Below are positions 21,166-31,118 of a stretch of 64,000 bases of DNA, piece by piece. A program made the position numbers and the translations under genes. Numbering within the stretch: the stretch's first letter is position 1; each line of letters starts with the position of its first letter. Location of the stretch: positions 7,440,001 to 7,504,000 of the forward strand of contig OY754475.1 in NCBI GenBank assembly GCA_963575645.1. Reading direction: 5' to 3'. The notes below the pieces were generated by a model. It was not told the origin of the DNA, made no database searches, and saw nothing but the letters and a program-made list of their open reading frames with translations. Source of the DNA: Xanthostigma xanthostigma (Eukaryota; Arthropoda; Insecta; Raphidioptera; Raphidiidae).

Positions 21166-21527
21166 AAAATAAAATAAGACACCTTGGTATTATGGTATGA
21201 TGAAGTTAACGGGATACAAGGCAAAATTTTAAAACAAAATTTATTTAATAGCACTTCATTTAATAGTCAACGTTTCGGCAAACTTGTGACTTTTAATAGA
21301 CATTTTTAAAGTAAGCCGTAATTAATAATTATTTGATGTACAAAATTTTATAATTTTTTTTTTTTAATTTTAAATGTTTAGTTTATGTTTAGATGTGTAG
21401 AGTTTTGTTTGTTTGTTATAGGTCCTGAAGAAGGCAATAATTGTTTGCCGAAACGTTGACTATTAAATGAAGTGCTTTTAAATAAATTTTGTTTTAAAAT
21501 ATTGCCTTGTATCCCGTTAACTTCATC
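21166..21527. mobile_element. Fold-back Penelope-like element, family B
   Basis: Inverted arms (GATGAAGTTAACGGGATACA and its complement outermost) share about 90 bases. A 13-base duplication, ATTGCTTATTAAT, flanks the element at 21153-21165 and 21528-21540. The right arm contains a complete hammerhead architecture. The left arm is cut within stem II. Sequence outside the ribozyme core is unrelated to family A. Confidence 0.8.
21418..21463 (+). ncRNA. Hammerhead ribozyme candidate, family B
   Basis: Stem I: ATAGGTC (21418-21424) with GACTAT (21458-21463), six pairs and one bulged G. Core CTGAAGA at 21425-21431. Stem II: GGCAA (21433-21437) with TTGCC (21445-21449). GAAA at 21450-21453, then CGTT with predicted cleavage after 21457. 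ACGT is self-complementary, so stem III is either minimal or formed between two molecules. This is the best complete hammerhead in the window; function is inferred, not shown. Confidence 0.7.
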
Positions 21528-21540
21528 ATTGCTTATTAAT

Positions 21541-22427
21541 TACATAAAAACACAGATAAATCCCAAGCAAGCAGCTTTGAGTTTATACGTAAAAACACGA
21601 ACTATTAGCTAAAAAGTAATAGGGTTGTTATGGAAATGACATCTAAACAACAGTTGGTAGGTTGTTTTTTTTTTACTGCCGCCCGAACGTACGTGCTTCC
21701 CGCATCAGTGCGTGTAATCCGAAATGCCGAAAGTATGTACTTTCGCTCGAGATATGAAGAAAACAGATTTTTTCCAAAATAACCCAAGGGTGTCTCTCCT
21801 TTAATCTTCTTCAAAGTGATTTCGTTATACCGCAAACGAACACAAGAATGTTACTCAAGTCAGCGTACTACATATGTGTGTGACTGCGTGACGGCGGAAA
21901 GGGAACGGGAAGGAGAAGAAGAAGACGCTCTTCCTCAGCCAACTACGACTGTGTCTCTTTACTTAACTACACTTAGCACAGCACTTTATACTTGTGTAAC
22001 TAAAGTGCAGGCAATTAACATTCCCCAAGGAACCTCAGCGATTCCGTGTCTTCTCTCGCTCCCTCTCTCCACACGCGCCCGTATCCTTCGGGAACATATA
22101 TGTCTGTTTGCGCGTTTCCATACCTAAATACACACGACTCAGGGTAGCGTAATTATTAGACCGCGCCGGCTGGACAGTTCAGTTTATGTTGGGATCCTAT
22201 AAACACGTTTTGCACGTCAAAGATATCTCTAAATAGCTATGAACACGTTCGGAAGATGGTTTGAATTCATAGACGCCTGGGACTTAACTTTACTTTGTAA
22301 GTCCTCGTTAAGCTCTATAGAATGCCCTGGTCACGAAGTAAAAGTGCCTAAGTTTTTGAAATTTTTAAATAAGAATCTGTATCCGGCGACCGCAGAGATA
22401 GTGTCAGTCCCCATTATTAGCCGCTTG
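21541..22427. other. Intergenic DNA, no gene seen
   Basis: A 103-codon plus frame (21816-22127) crosses a purine-rich then pyrimidine-rich patch and has no motif. The stretch 21560-21770 shares phrases with 3780-3830 and 4735-4830. No gene is supported. Confidence 0.45.
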
Positions 22428-22877
22428 GTCCGGCTTCGCTCGAATTTGTAGATTACCACCGTTGTTGAAGTAAAAAAAATGAAATGTAAGTTTTAAAAGA
22501 AAGCAATGTAGAAAATAAAAAAAATATAAATATATTCGCTGACGTGGGGCTTGAACCCAAGACCCTGGCATTAAGAGTCTTACGCTCTACCAATTGAGCT
22601 ATCCAGGCTTGAGAACGTGACGCGCTAATATTGCAATATTTAGTTAAGGCATTTCACCTGATAATATTTGTCGGACGGACTAATTTTGAGATACAGCTTG
22701 CAACATTTTTCATTGATGTTCCGCTCCAATTGGTCGTAGCGTGATATTATATAGCCTATAACCTTCCTCGATAAATGGGCTATCCAACAAAAAAAAAAAT
22801 TTTCAATTCGAACCAGTAGTTTCTGAGATTAGCGCATTCAAACAAACAAACTCTTCAGTTTTATATATTAGTATAGA
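22428..22877 (-). mobile_element. tRNA-Lys-bearing Helitron
   Basis: On the minus strand it starts TCTATACTAATATATAAAAC at 22877, passes the shared AATGGGCTATCC stretch and the tRNA-Lys block, and ends at GGTCCGGCTTCGCTCGAA-type sequence, a Helitron 3' end belonging to the 25207-25412 family. The 3' end may therefore have been swapped between families. Confidence 0.65.
22537..22609 (-). repeat. tRNA-Lys(CTT)-like block, best preserved
   Basis: Minus strand: GCCTGGATAGCTCAATTGGT, GTAAGACTCTTAATGCC with CTT in the anticodon position, B box GGTTCAAGCCC. The D and T arms pair, but the acceptor has several mismatches. It is embedded in a mobile element, so I treat it as tRNA-derived rather than a gene. 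Confidence 0.65.
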
Positions 22878-24540
22878 TTAGAGACTTTGAATTTCCCGCG
22901 TAAACCCCCCGCCGGACAATCTCCGGGCAAGATCCAATTCCGAGGTGGCAACGCTAATGTAATTATCAACTCAGATTTTTTGGCAGGATTTTAATGTTTA
23001 ATTCTGGGTGATTAGAGCTTAATTATTATTTGTCTGCGAAACATTTGCGTATTTGCATTGTTTCCATTATTCCGGCGAGTTAGTTTAATTATTGTTGTGA
23101 GTTTATATTGGCAGAGGTTAATTAGTCTGAACAGAGCCATGTATTTTGGTTATAAAACAAGTTAATTTAGAAGTTCAACTCCTTGCGTGTTCGGTGTTCC
23201 ATCGGCCAAACAATGTACTGTTTCAAGACAAAGGGTGGATCATGTTTACGTGTAGATTGCGTGGTCGATAACCACACCGTCTCATTCAACACCGAACAAA
23301 GGAAAAGGAACTTACTTCAAAGGAAAATCTGTTTTACGGCGTGTGGTAAAAAAATGACGAGGAACAATTTTATTATTTTATTGCGCAAATTATTTATATT
23401 GTTCCATTGAGCGGCAATAACGGCTTATTATTCTATTTAATTTTTCAAGAAAGTTTCGTTAAACATTTTTTTTTAAACTTTATAGTTTCGGAAATATTTT
23501 GAAAAAAAAATCAGCCGCTCTTTTGTTTTATGGATCTGTCAGAAATTAACTAGTTAGGCATGCTTTGATCAATTTTTACATGACGTGGAACATATTCTGT
23601 AGGTAACCATGGCAACGAATAGCAAATATCGTATTGAATACCAGCCATTACCCGCGTCACCTCACGCGATATCAGAATTTTTTTTTTCTTTAATATAATC
23701 AAATGTCAATATTTTTGTAGTTAGAATGGTCTCGTCACCCAATTGGCTGGAATTTTTTTATTTACTATATCGTACATACCCATCTGAACTTAAATACAAA
23801 TAATCATTACAGTAGAAGTCTTGTATTTTTAACATGTCGGAAGCGAACGACTTACTTAAATGAGACAGAATAGAGAAAAGGTAGCATGGGCGAATAGAGG
23901 ATTTGTGAGATATGGCCGAAATGGAAATAACGCCTCGAGGTATAACAAAACTATATTGTAGAATTGTACTCCGACATTGCTTGCTGCTGTGTCGCTACAA
24001 TTGCTATAATATTATGTAGTGCTATTGTGTTTCTTCCACATAATATATGTATATACAGCTAGTTGTTCAGGTGAAATTACTATAACTTGATGAAACGTTA
24101 CTGTACACTATACAGAGTGTCTGGAAAAAATTCTTATCGCAAATTATACAGTTGTTTTTTTAATCTGACTTATCGACGAACTTTGAAAATATTGGTAAAC
24201 GCAACATCTCTCTGTCCGTTGATATATTTATAATTCGAGAATCGTTTATCGATCCGACATACAAGCTTTATTTTTCAATTTTTAGATACGTTGTCTGGCA
24301 GTCTTTTTTTAAGCTATATGGAAATTAGCAGTGACAATTCTGTCGAAGCGAGTTGACAAAAAACAGGCCGAAAGGAAGCTTTCTAAGCATAAAAAAACCT
24401 AAATTATTATTGTTATCTAGTCTTTACAGGTATAATTTTATTTTTAATTAATCCTAGAGAGAGATTAATGCTTTGCGGCTTTTCTCTAAGTAAATTATTA
24501 TTATTAAATCGATATATGAAAGATTTGTTAGTGTTTAAAT
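22878..24540. other. Intergenic DNA, no gene seen
   Basis: Motif-free frames (for example 75 codons from 23183) and AT-rich sequence. No palindromes or tRNA-like blocks that I can bound. Confidence 0.5.
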
Positions 24541-24723
24541 TGGCCCCACGTTGGGCGCCAATTGTATCACTTGTCTGGCCAGGTTTTGGTCTATATATTT
24601 GGTAACATAGGAAATTAGGATTGTAGACGATTAAAGGATTTCTTGACACGCTGCTCTAAACCGTTCCAGAGACATCAATGCAATGCTTTGTTGGTGTAAA
24701 TATTGGCCCCACGTTGGGCGCCA
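24541..24723 (-). mobile_element. Duplicated tRNA-Lys primer site and partial LTR
   Basis: TGGCGCCCAACGTGGGGC (minus) occurs at 24541-24560 and again at 24704-24723. It is the 18-base complement of the tRNA-Lys(CUU) 3' end, a standard LTR-retroelement primer-binding site. Between the two lies a truncated, diverged LTR copy (shared ATGCAAT and CTGG...TTTT stretches). The arrangement suggests recombination between repeats of an old element. Confidence 0.6.
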
Positions 24724-24725
24724 AT

Positions 24726-24946
24726 TGTAACATTTATAATCTGGTCATGTTTTAGCCTTGTATCCGAGTTGAGGTGCTTAAATCGTTGGAGATATATAAA
24801 TGCAATATTTTTAACTGATTTCCTCTGTGACTTATACGTGAGTCGTTTACTCGAAGATTCTCCACGGATACGACTATATATTTCGCATCTGTAATGATGT
24901 TAGCTACACTTGAATAAACAAACAAAATAAATTGTGGTTAGTTACA
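24726..24946 (-). mobile_element. LTR remnant
   Basis: Bounded by TGTAAC and GTTACA, the usual TG...CA inverted ends, and separated by two bases from the primer site at 24704-24723. The 221-base length suits a Ty3/gypsy-type LTR. No gag or pol is left downstream. Confidence 0.6.
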
Positions 24947-25206
24947 CCGACACACATTTGAATTCATTACAATATTTTTTGACGAATAAAACACAAAGAA
25001 AACCAATTCAAGTGTAAAAATGAATTCATTAAATAGCGCTGTCGTACTTTCCGTTTATGTTTTGTTTGTGTGAATTGATTAAAGCAAAACAAAGTAATGC
25101 CGACCTACATTCGGAGCTACACACAAATGAGGTTAACATTTTGAAAGTTCGGGCAGATGTAACGTTAGTACTAAAAATTTATTTACTAGCACACGATGCT
25201 TGCTTA

Positions 25207-25412
25207 TCTACACTAATATTATAAAGAGGTAAAGTTTGTAAATTTGGATGTAGGAGGTAGATAATCTTCGAAACTACTCAAAAATTTTTTCATCAGTATT
25301 TAGAATGAACTTTCGTTAAAATAAAAGCGCTTTTCGTGGAGACCAAGTTTGCAACGTAAATCGATAAAAAAAACGGTGGCCAAATTCGGGCCAAGCCGGA
25401 CCTGACCGCTAG
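25207..25412 (+). mobile_element. Complete short Helitron
   Basis: Starts TCTACACTAATATTATAAAG after an A and ends CTAG (25409-25412) before a T, with a GC-rich stretch (GGGCCAAGCCGGACC) just upstream that can form a small hairpin. 206 bases, non-coding. It serves as the reference for the decayed copies at 12776, 46236 and 55170. Confidence 0.85.
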
Positions 25413-25622
25413 TAATGTTTTTGTATGTTTGTAAGGAACTGCTGCGCCGATTTGAAAAATTATTTCACGGTTCAATGTTCTATTCGATAGCTACTCAAGG
25501 TCATGTAGACAGTGAATATCAATGAAAAAACCGTAATTGAGAACCTCAGGGGTTCCGGGGCAAGAAGTAAAATTGTGGCCCACTACGTAGATTTTAAAAA
25601 GTGCTTAAGTTGTTCTGATATA

Positions 25623-26202
25623 CAGTATGTAAACACGTAAGGTGCACATAGGGAAATAAACATTAGGAAAAAATGACTGGATCAGAGTGAGCCTTGAAAT
25701 CTTGTTTTTCAATTTGACAGATAATATTCTTTTGCGAAATGAATGTGTATAGGTACTACCGAAGAAAATATTCAAATGATTACAACATAATCAGACTTTT
25801 TTTATTAATGGGACATTAAATTCCCAAAAATACTTAAATATGGTGCGAGATCAAATATCTCCCCCTATTTGTGTTGAACCTAAAGACATTGGGTCACTGT
25901 TTTACCAACGCGTATACGTCATACCAGTCAGACATTTTTTTAATGAAATGTTTCCAAACAGTTGGAGTTGTATTTTTGTTTTATTTTTTATACAAAAAAA
26001 ATTAAAATAATGATTTATAAGAGCTTTTTATTATTAAAAAAGCCAAGTAAATTTAAAAATAAATCAAAATAAAATAGAAATCCTCAAGATTACCACGATA
26101 ATTCAATAGAAATAACAATTAATGCAGTCACGGCTAACTCTGATCCAAGTATTTTTTCGCAATGATAATTTCCCTATGTGCACCTTACGTGTTTACATAG
26201 TG
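25623..26202. mobile_element. 583-bp-family TA-flanked MITE, copy 2
   Basis: Inverted relative to the copy at 10025-10607 and similar along its whole length. Ends CAGTATGTAAACACG and CGTGTTTACATAGTG with TA on both sides. Confidence 0.8.
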
Positions 26203-26207
26203 TATGC

Positions 26208-26331
26208 ACGACTTGCCTAATGTTCCTGACCCTTCCTGTAACAGTTGCGACAGCAGAAAGATGTTCGGGGCTCATTTTCTTTGGGGGCCTTGGGGCACCG
26301 CTCTGCTTGCCTCATTGTCGGTACGGCCCTG
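26208..26331 (+). mobile_element. hAT 3'-end fragment
   Basis: Joins a scrap of hAT transposase to a terminal sequence ending GTCGGTACGGCCCTGG, a hAT-style CAGGGCCGTACC end read outward. The coding part breaks off inside the dimerisation domain, so an internal deletion fused it to the 3' end. Confidence 0.55.
26214..26267 (+). pseudogene. hAT dimerisation-domain scrap
   Basis: Reads CLMFLTLPVTVATAERCS. The L-x-x-P-V-x-x-A-x-x-E-R-x-F/C-S pattern is the core of the hAT C-terminal dimerisation domain. Only 18 codons are left. Confidence 0.65.
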
Positions 26332-26814
26332 GTAAAAACCTACGAATGAAATTGTCGTCCACTTCGGTAAGGCCGCGGTGGGCGTATTACTGTCGGCGGC
26401 GAATCCAACACTTCAATGGGAAGTGGGAACTGTACTGTATTCGGTCCCGTGGAAAGTATGACGTAATACTATTGCACGAAGCTGCTTTGTAGCTTACAGA
26501 AATCAAATAAGAATTGAAAAAGTAATACGAGACTTTGTCGAAAAGTAATCTTATACCGTAGCAGTGCTAGTATTTCATGCAAATGTTAAGATGTGATCTG
26601 TGGACACAAGAAAAAATCATGTTGCGTTTTTATGTTTTTTTATTTCCATGTTCCGCAAGGATATGGAAGTGTGATGAAAAAATTGTGTCCGTTATTAGTG
26701 TTTGATTTTTACTCAAAATGGGTAGAAACGTGGTGACGGCTGTGCGCAAGACTTGCAGGCAGGGGGAGGGGTCTCTGGTTTTTCACAATGTTTTATATTC
26801 ACAAAATATAGTGG
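26332..26814. other. Intergenic DNA, no gene seen
   Basis: Short frames without motif. The segment ends in a G-rich patch near 26750-26770. Confidence 0.5.
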
Positions 26815-26849
26815 ACGCAGGATTGTGGACAAAAAGTTAGATTTATTAG

Positions 26850-26891
26850 TGTACGACGTTTCGTCTATAGATTTAGACTTTTTCAAGTACA
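26850..26891 (-). ncRNA. Decayed hammerhead, family C
   Basis: Minus strand: stem I TGTAC/GTACA is perfect; stem II GTCTA/TAGAC is perfect; GAAACGTC is intact. The first core segment reads TTGAAAA where CTGAAGA is expected, two C-to-T/G-to-A type changes that should abolish cleavage. The right arm near 27610-27640 has lost stem II. Confidence 0.6.
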
Positions 26892-26963
26892 ATATGAAAA
26901 TTCAAAACAATAATTATGAAAATAAACATAAATTACTAACCATAGCAATTAACATAAGTTTTG

Positions 26964-27236
26964 GTCATAGAGATATAAGTACTGGAGTACGCTAGCGGGT
27001 ATGCTTGCCAGAAGTGAAAGTGTCTGCAGTTCAGAGAGAGAACGCTGCAATCGTTCCGTATCGCATTCTCTCTCTCTCTTTCTCATGAGCGCTCGTTGAC
27101 AGATCGCTGAAGAGGGGAGGGGTATACTTGTATATTTAGTTACCATAGTGATATGGAATTGTAAGCAGCTTCTCTCTCTTAATCGCAGACACTTTCACGG
27201 CTCACTCGCGGACTCTAGTTACTTATATCTCTATGG
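26964..27236. mobile_element. MITE nested in the Penelope-like copy
   Basis: Ends CATAGAGATATAAGTA and TACTTATATCTCTATGG form an inverted repeat. The interior carries a (CT)n tract near 27066-27085 and is GC-richer than the flanks. It splits the family C element, so it is younger. Confidence 0.6.
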
Positions 27237-27343
27237 TTAAGGTACATAAGACAAAAACATGGCAACAATTTTATGTATAAATTTTAAACAATAACAAATA
27301 ATAAATAAAAGTTCGAAAGTTAGTTCAATTTCATAACATAGTT

Positions 27344-27610
27344 TTATTGACTACTTAAATTTAGGATGTCTGTTCTATAATTAATAGAACTGTTTTTTCT
27401 AATAAAACACATTTCACTGATATTGCCTTTCTTCCAATTTGACTCTTTATCTAATATTTGAACTTCATTAAATAGAAATTTATGTCCAGTGTTGAAATGA
27501 TGAGATGACAACGCGATCTTATTATCACTTAGTAAATTTATGTTTCTACAGTCCATTCTGTGTTGGTATATTCTATGTTTTAGTAACTGTTTTGAATTTT
27601 CATATTGTAA
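27344..27610 (-). pseudogene. Penelope-like ORF C-terminus (GIY-YIG region)
   Basis: The minus frame reads LLKHRIYQHRMDC, then IALSSHHFNTGHKFLFNEVQ, ILDKESNWKKGNISEMCFIR and ends SINYRTDILNLSSQ-stop. In Penelope-like proteins the endonuclease part runs L-K-x-R-x-x-x-H, then H-x-F/H, then I-L-D-K-E, R/K-x-x-x-E-M-x-x-I and an N-x-x-T-D end. All these are visible in order. The GIY and YIG strands and the reverse transcriptase are missing: reading upstream, the frame passes straight into the hammerhead segment. The copy is dead. Confidence 0.8.
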
Positions 27611-27722
27611 TCGAAAAAGTCTAAACGTTGTACACTAATAAATTTAACTTTTTGTCTACAATCCTGCGATTTTTCTTATTAATTAATTATTATCTCGATT
27701 TACACGATATCTAATATATAGT

Positions 27723-28168
27723 TAAAACATAATATGTGTGAAGAAAATTGTCAACCTTTCGACATAAGCGATTTTATCTTGTGGCCACAGACATACGTCT
27801 GACTGTCTGTCTGTCTCTTTGTGGGGTTATTGGCTTTGAATTCAAAAGAATGAACTTATTCTAAGAACTTTGTCGCAATTTTCAAAAAGAACCATAAGAC
27901 ATTTCCATATTAAATTTCGTATTTTTATTCGTATTTATAGTACGGTCATTTTTTTTCTTTTTTTGAAATCGTCTTCAAAAAAATAAACAAGAATTTTATA
28001 TTGTTAGTTTATAGACGAAGTGCAACTGTAAGTTTTTAATGGAAGAGTAATTTGCTATTTTTTTAATTACCTAATTATATTAATTAAATATTGTAATCCG
28101 ATTTTGAGCCACACATATTTGATTGACTCGAAACTTTGCATACTTACATGGTTTTGTTGACTACAGTA
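27723..28168. other. Intergenic DNA, no gene seen
   Basis: AT-rich sequence with no repeat that recurs in this window. Confidence 0.5.
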
Positions 28169-28364
28169 GGGGAGGACGGGGTCAATTGTAACACGGGTCA
28201 ATTGTAACAGTGACTATTTTAGTGACATCTACCAACAAAATGAGAAAATGATACTACTGTATTGATGTACATTCAGTCGCTGGTGACTGCAGTAGTATCA
28301 TTTTCTCATTTTGTTGGTAGATGTCACTAAAATAGTCACTGTTACAATTGACCCCGTCCTCCCC
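28169..28364. mobile_element. Near-perfect palindromic MITE, TA-flanked
   Basis: Arms of about 75 bases start GGGGAGGACGGGGTCAATTG and end in the complement, each next to TA. A CACGGGTCAATTGTAA duplication makes the left arm slightly longer. Central loop near 28262-28285. Tc1/mariner-type MITE by its TA target. Confidence 0.8.
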
Positions 28365-28555
28365 TATATCGTTATAACAATCTAAATAGCCAGTTCGTCA
28401 ACAAAATTTCCGTAACTGCCCCTTCGCTTCCACCATAAATGTTCCGTTTCTTCCACCACGCGAAAGTTCCTGTGAGCTATTACGTAACAATTGAGCTCTT
28501 TGTTAGCGATTGTTGCTAACTAAAAAAAAATGACTTTCGGCTTTTATTACAAGCT

Positions 28556-28985
28556 TTGCTTGTTAAAGCCGCTGCACAAAATGCTGGTTTTGCCGCCAGC
28601 CTCGTGGATGGAAATAGTGTCACTCCGGGCCCGCGTACAAAATCGCAATATGGATTTCAAAATTATAACCAGGGCTATTTTTTCTTGCTTGGTCGTCGAC
28701 TTGTTTTGAGCAAGAACCAATCAAGACACAGTATCTTGTCACGTGAGCGACATGGACAAACGCCCGCAAACAAATGCGGCGTCACAGTGTGTGTTTAGTT
28801 TAGATACAATCCACGTTCGCTTTTTGTTAACATTCGAACTGTCACTGCGCGCGCACCAAACCCATCTACAAAGCAATCGTGTGAAGCGAGCACATAAAAG
28901 CCTTCACCAAAACCAGTATGCTAGAAATATAGCAGCCGATTCTAACAAGGAAATTTGCGGCAAAACCAGTCTAACCTGCAGTTAG
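28556..28985 (+). repeat. GC-richer dispersed repeat
   Basis: Starts GCCGCTGCACAAAATGCTGG and shares GCAAGAACCAATCAAGACAC, CACGTGAGCGACATGG and ACTGTCACTGCGCGCGCACC with repeats at 34010-34330 and 37044-37485. Frames of about 80 codons over it are a by-product of its base composition. Confidence 0.55.
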
Positions 28986-29034
28986 GGTGGTCAAATCTTG
29001 TAATCCAATTTTACCTCACTGTCACAAATCCGAT

Positions 29035-29295
29035 CAAGGGCCTGGATGGGGGGTAAAGGGGGTAATTATTCCCCCGGGATCATAATAATAAAACAATAAA
29101 ACTGAAAATAATATGAATACCTGGCTAAAAAATAAAATTTAGAAATACTTCTTGAAAATTATAAAATTGGTTTGGGAATTAATATTTTGTTTGGCACTTT
29201 CCTTTGTAAGTATTCTTGTGATTTTAATAAAACTTTAAAAAAATGATTTTTTTGCGTTACCCCCCTCCCACCAGAAAAAAATATCTACGCCCTTG
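29035..29295. mobile_element. hAT-like MITE, CAAGGGC ends
   Basis: Begins CAAGGGCCTGGATGGGGGGT and ends TACGCCCTTG. Flanks AATCCGAT and GATCTGAT match at six of eight positions, a decayed 8-base duplication. The interior is AT-rich and non-coding. Confidence 0.6.
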
Positions 29296-30517
29296 GATCT
29301 GATCGATTTTAAACTTTGGAAACGTGCAGTTTCCAAATTAATTAATTTTTATGTACACAAAGATAAAAGAAACGAAGAATAACGAAAAGTGTCTTTGAAT
29401 AAAAAACAATAACATATTTCAAGTAAAAAATGCATACGATTTGTTTTAAAAAATCGCAATCATCAACATGACTAAACGGAAGCACATGCTTGATCAGACT
29501 AAAATAAAATATAAATGTGTATAAAAAAACTGATTGAGCAAATTCTGTTGTACGAAATTTATGTAAAATTTTCTCCTCTTTCGTTTAAGACAGGTTTCGA
29601 ACCGATCTGATTTAAATTGAGCAAGTTATAAGCGAAAAATTTCCTTTATTAAATTGCTCCCCTCTGGAGCAAACATTGAAAAATCGGGCGACGTTAGGAT
29701 CTAAGTTACCCGGAGACGAATCGAACAAAAAAAGTTTTTTAAAATCGGTTAAGACTTTTGAACTGTACACAATCCACAAAAAAGCGTGACATACAGATTC
29801 ACAGACAAAGCGAGTACATATAGGTAGGCTCTTTAGCTTACGCTATTCGCGCCTAAAAACGCATATTAGGTCCTCGGTTAAAATTGTTTGAGAAACACTG
29901 ATCATCACTATGAAAGTTACGATAACTATAAAACGTTTTCTATATAGCCTTATTGTTTTCTTTGTGTATTTTTACATTGCTTTAAACAGACCTGTTTTTT
30001 TAAGCACAACAAAGCAAGCGATAAAATCCATCCGCCCGGGAAAAACAAGATAGTATCGCTTACAATTATGTCGCTTCATTCCGAGAAACGAGAGTTTATT
30101 TAAAAATTTAAATAGTTGAGTTGTTGTTTTTGACAACACTGTGTGCACGTAGCGAGAAAGTCGTCAGAGCGATCTCTCGGGAGAACTTAAAACGAATGGA
30201 ATTCAACATAAAACATCTGCCCAACGTTAACTTGCGTCGTCATTTGAACCGGGGAAGTACCTACCTACGATAGTCAGTTAGACGGTCTCGTTGTATAACG
30301 GTCGGGTCAGCAAGGTAATCAACAAAAACACATCTCCTGTGAGAATGGCGCCGGGATTGGGTCATACATCACACACACGACTGTCGTGTGTTTCTTATTA
30401 CGGAACTGTACGAACGTGCACGATTACGGTCGACGTCGTTAATTTAACGATAAAGTTTCTATCGACGCAGTTTTCATTTAATTCTGACGCAGTAAATAAA
30501 TAATGATTCACGTACCG
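29296..30517. other. Intergenic DNA, no gene seen
   Basis: A stretch near 29575-29830 (GTTACCCGGAGACGAATCG and neighbours) reads like the tail of an old transposon but does not recur here. No coding signal. Frames at 30291-30503 are motif-free. Confidence 0.45.
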
Positions 30518-30600
30518 TGCGTCATTGTAAGCCGTGTGTAAAAAGCTCTTTGTATACACGGGCGTCACTTTTTACGCACGTCCGCTTACAATGACCTTGG
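30518..30600. repeat. Imperfect hairpin of about 80 bases
   Basis: GTCATTGTAAGCC...GTGTAAAAAG pairs with CTTTTTACGC...GCTTACAATGAC around a GTATAC loop. Size resembles a pre-miRNA or very small MITE. I cannot distinguish them by eye. Confidence 0.5.
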
Positions 30601-30892
30601 AATAGAATGTACCGTGCTAATTAACGAGGTTGATGCGTTACAGTCCCAATCAAAAGTAAGTCGAATTCTAAATTGGAACTTTTTCAGAATAAATTTTTAT
30701 AAAAGGTTATAAGTCGATGATACCGATAAATTATTGTCATAAAGGCATAAATAAATCATTTTTTTTATTATTAATTAATTATTTCAGTATTTTACTTAAT
30801 GGACTAACTTTTGAATTTTTTGTAGAAAGTTAGGTTAGAAAAAATAAATCTATGTAAATATCTGTATTTTACTTATTTTTTGCAGTAAATAA

Positions 30893-31118
30893 TCGTCGGT
30901 TTACGGACGATAGTTTTACGTGATAACGTATTCCGCTCGAATATCATATTTAATAATACATAACCTAAATTTTAGTAGCTGTCAAACTATATTTTTACCG
31001 ACTCTCTATCGCTTATACTGCGCTCTCGCTTGCACGCACAGGGTCAGGCGGAACGTTACACTTTTTCGTGCGTGCAGCTGGTGTTTCACCAATTTATAAG
31101 ACGTTATCACGTCAAAAA
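30893..31118 (+). mobile_element. GACGTTATCACGTC family, short copy
   Basis: Runs from GTCGGTTTACGGACGATAG to GACGTTATCACGTC and a short A run. Shares the GCACGAAAAAGTGTAACGTT block (read on minus) with the long copies at 38121, 39611 and 45316. The outermost GGTTGTCTGTAAA end is missing. Confidence 0.7.

Larger units (their letters stand above)
26815..27722 (-). mobile_element. Penelope-like element with endonuclease tail, family C
   Basis: Inverted terminal segments (GCAGGATTGTGGACAAAAAG at left, its complement at right) enclose the end of a Penelope-like ORF. The right end has an extra tail (27660-27722, ending CGATATCTAATATATAG) also present in the scrap at 5291-5398. A separate MITE is inserted at 26964-27236. 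I could not identify a target duplication. Confidence 0.75.

Noticed and set aside
22537..22609. Functional tRNA-Lys(CTT) gene
   Set aside because: D and T arms are good, but the acceptor stem has several mismatches and the block is part of a mobile element found four times.
26178..26492. 104-codon frame as one gene
   Set aside because: Only 18 codons match a hAT domain; the rest is read through the element's non-coding end.
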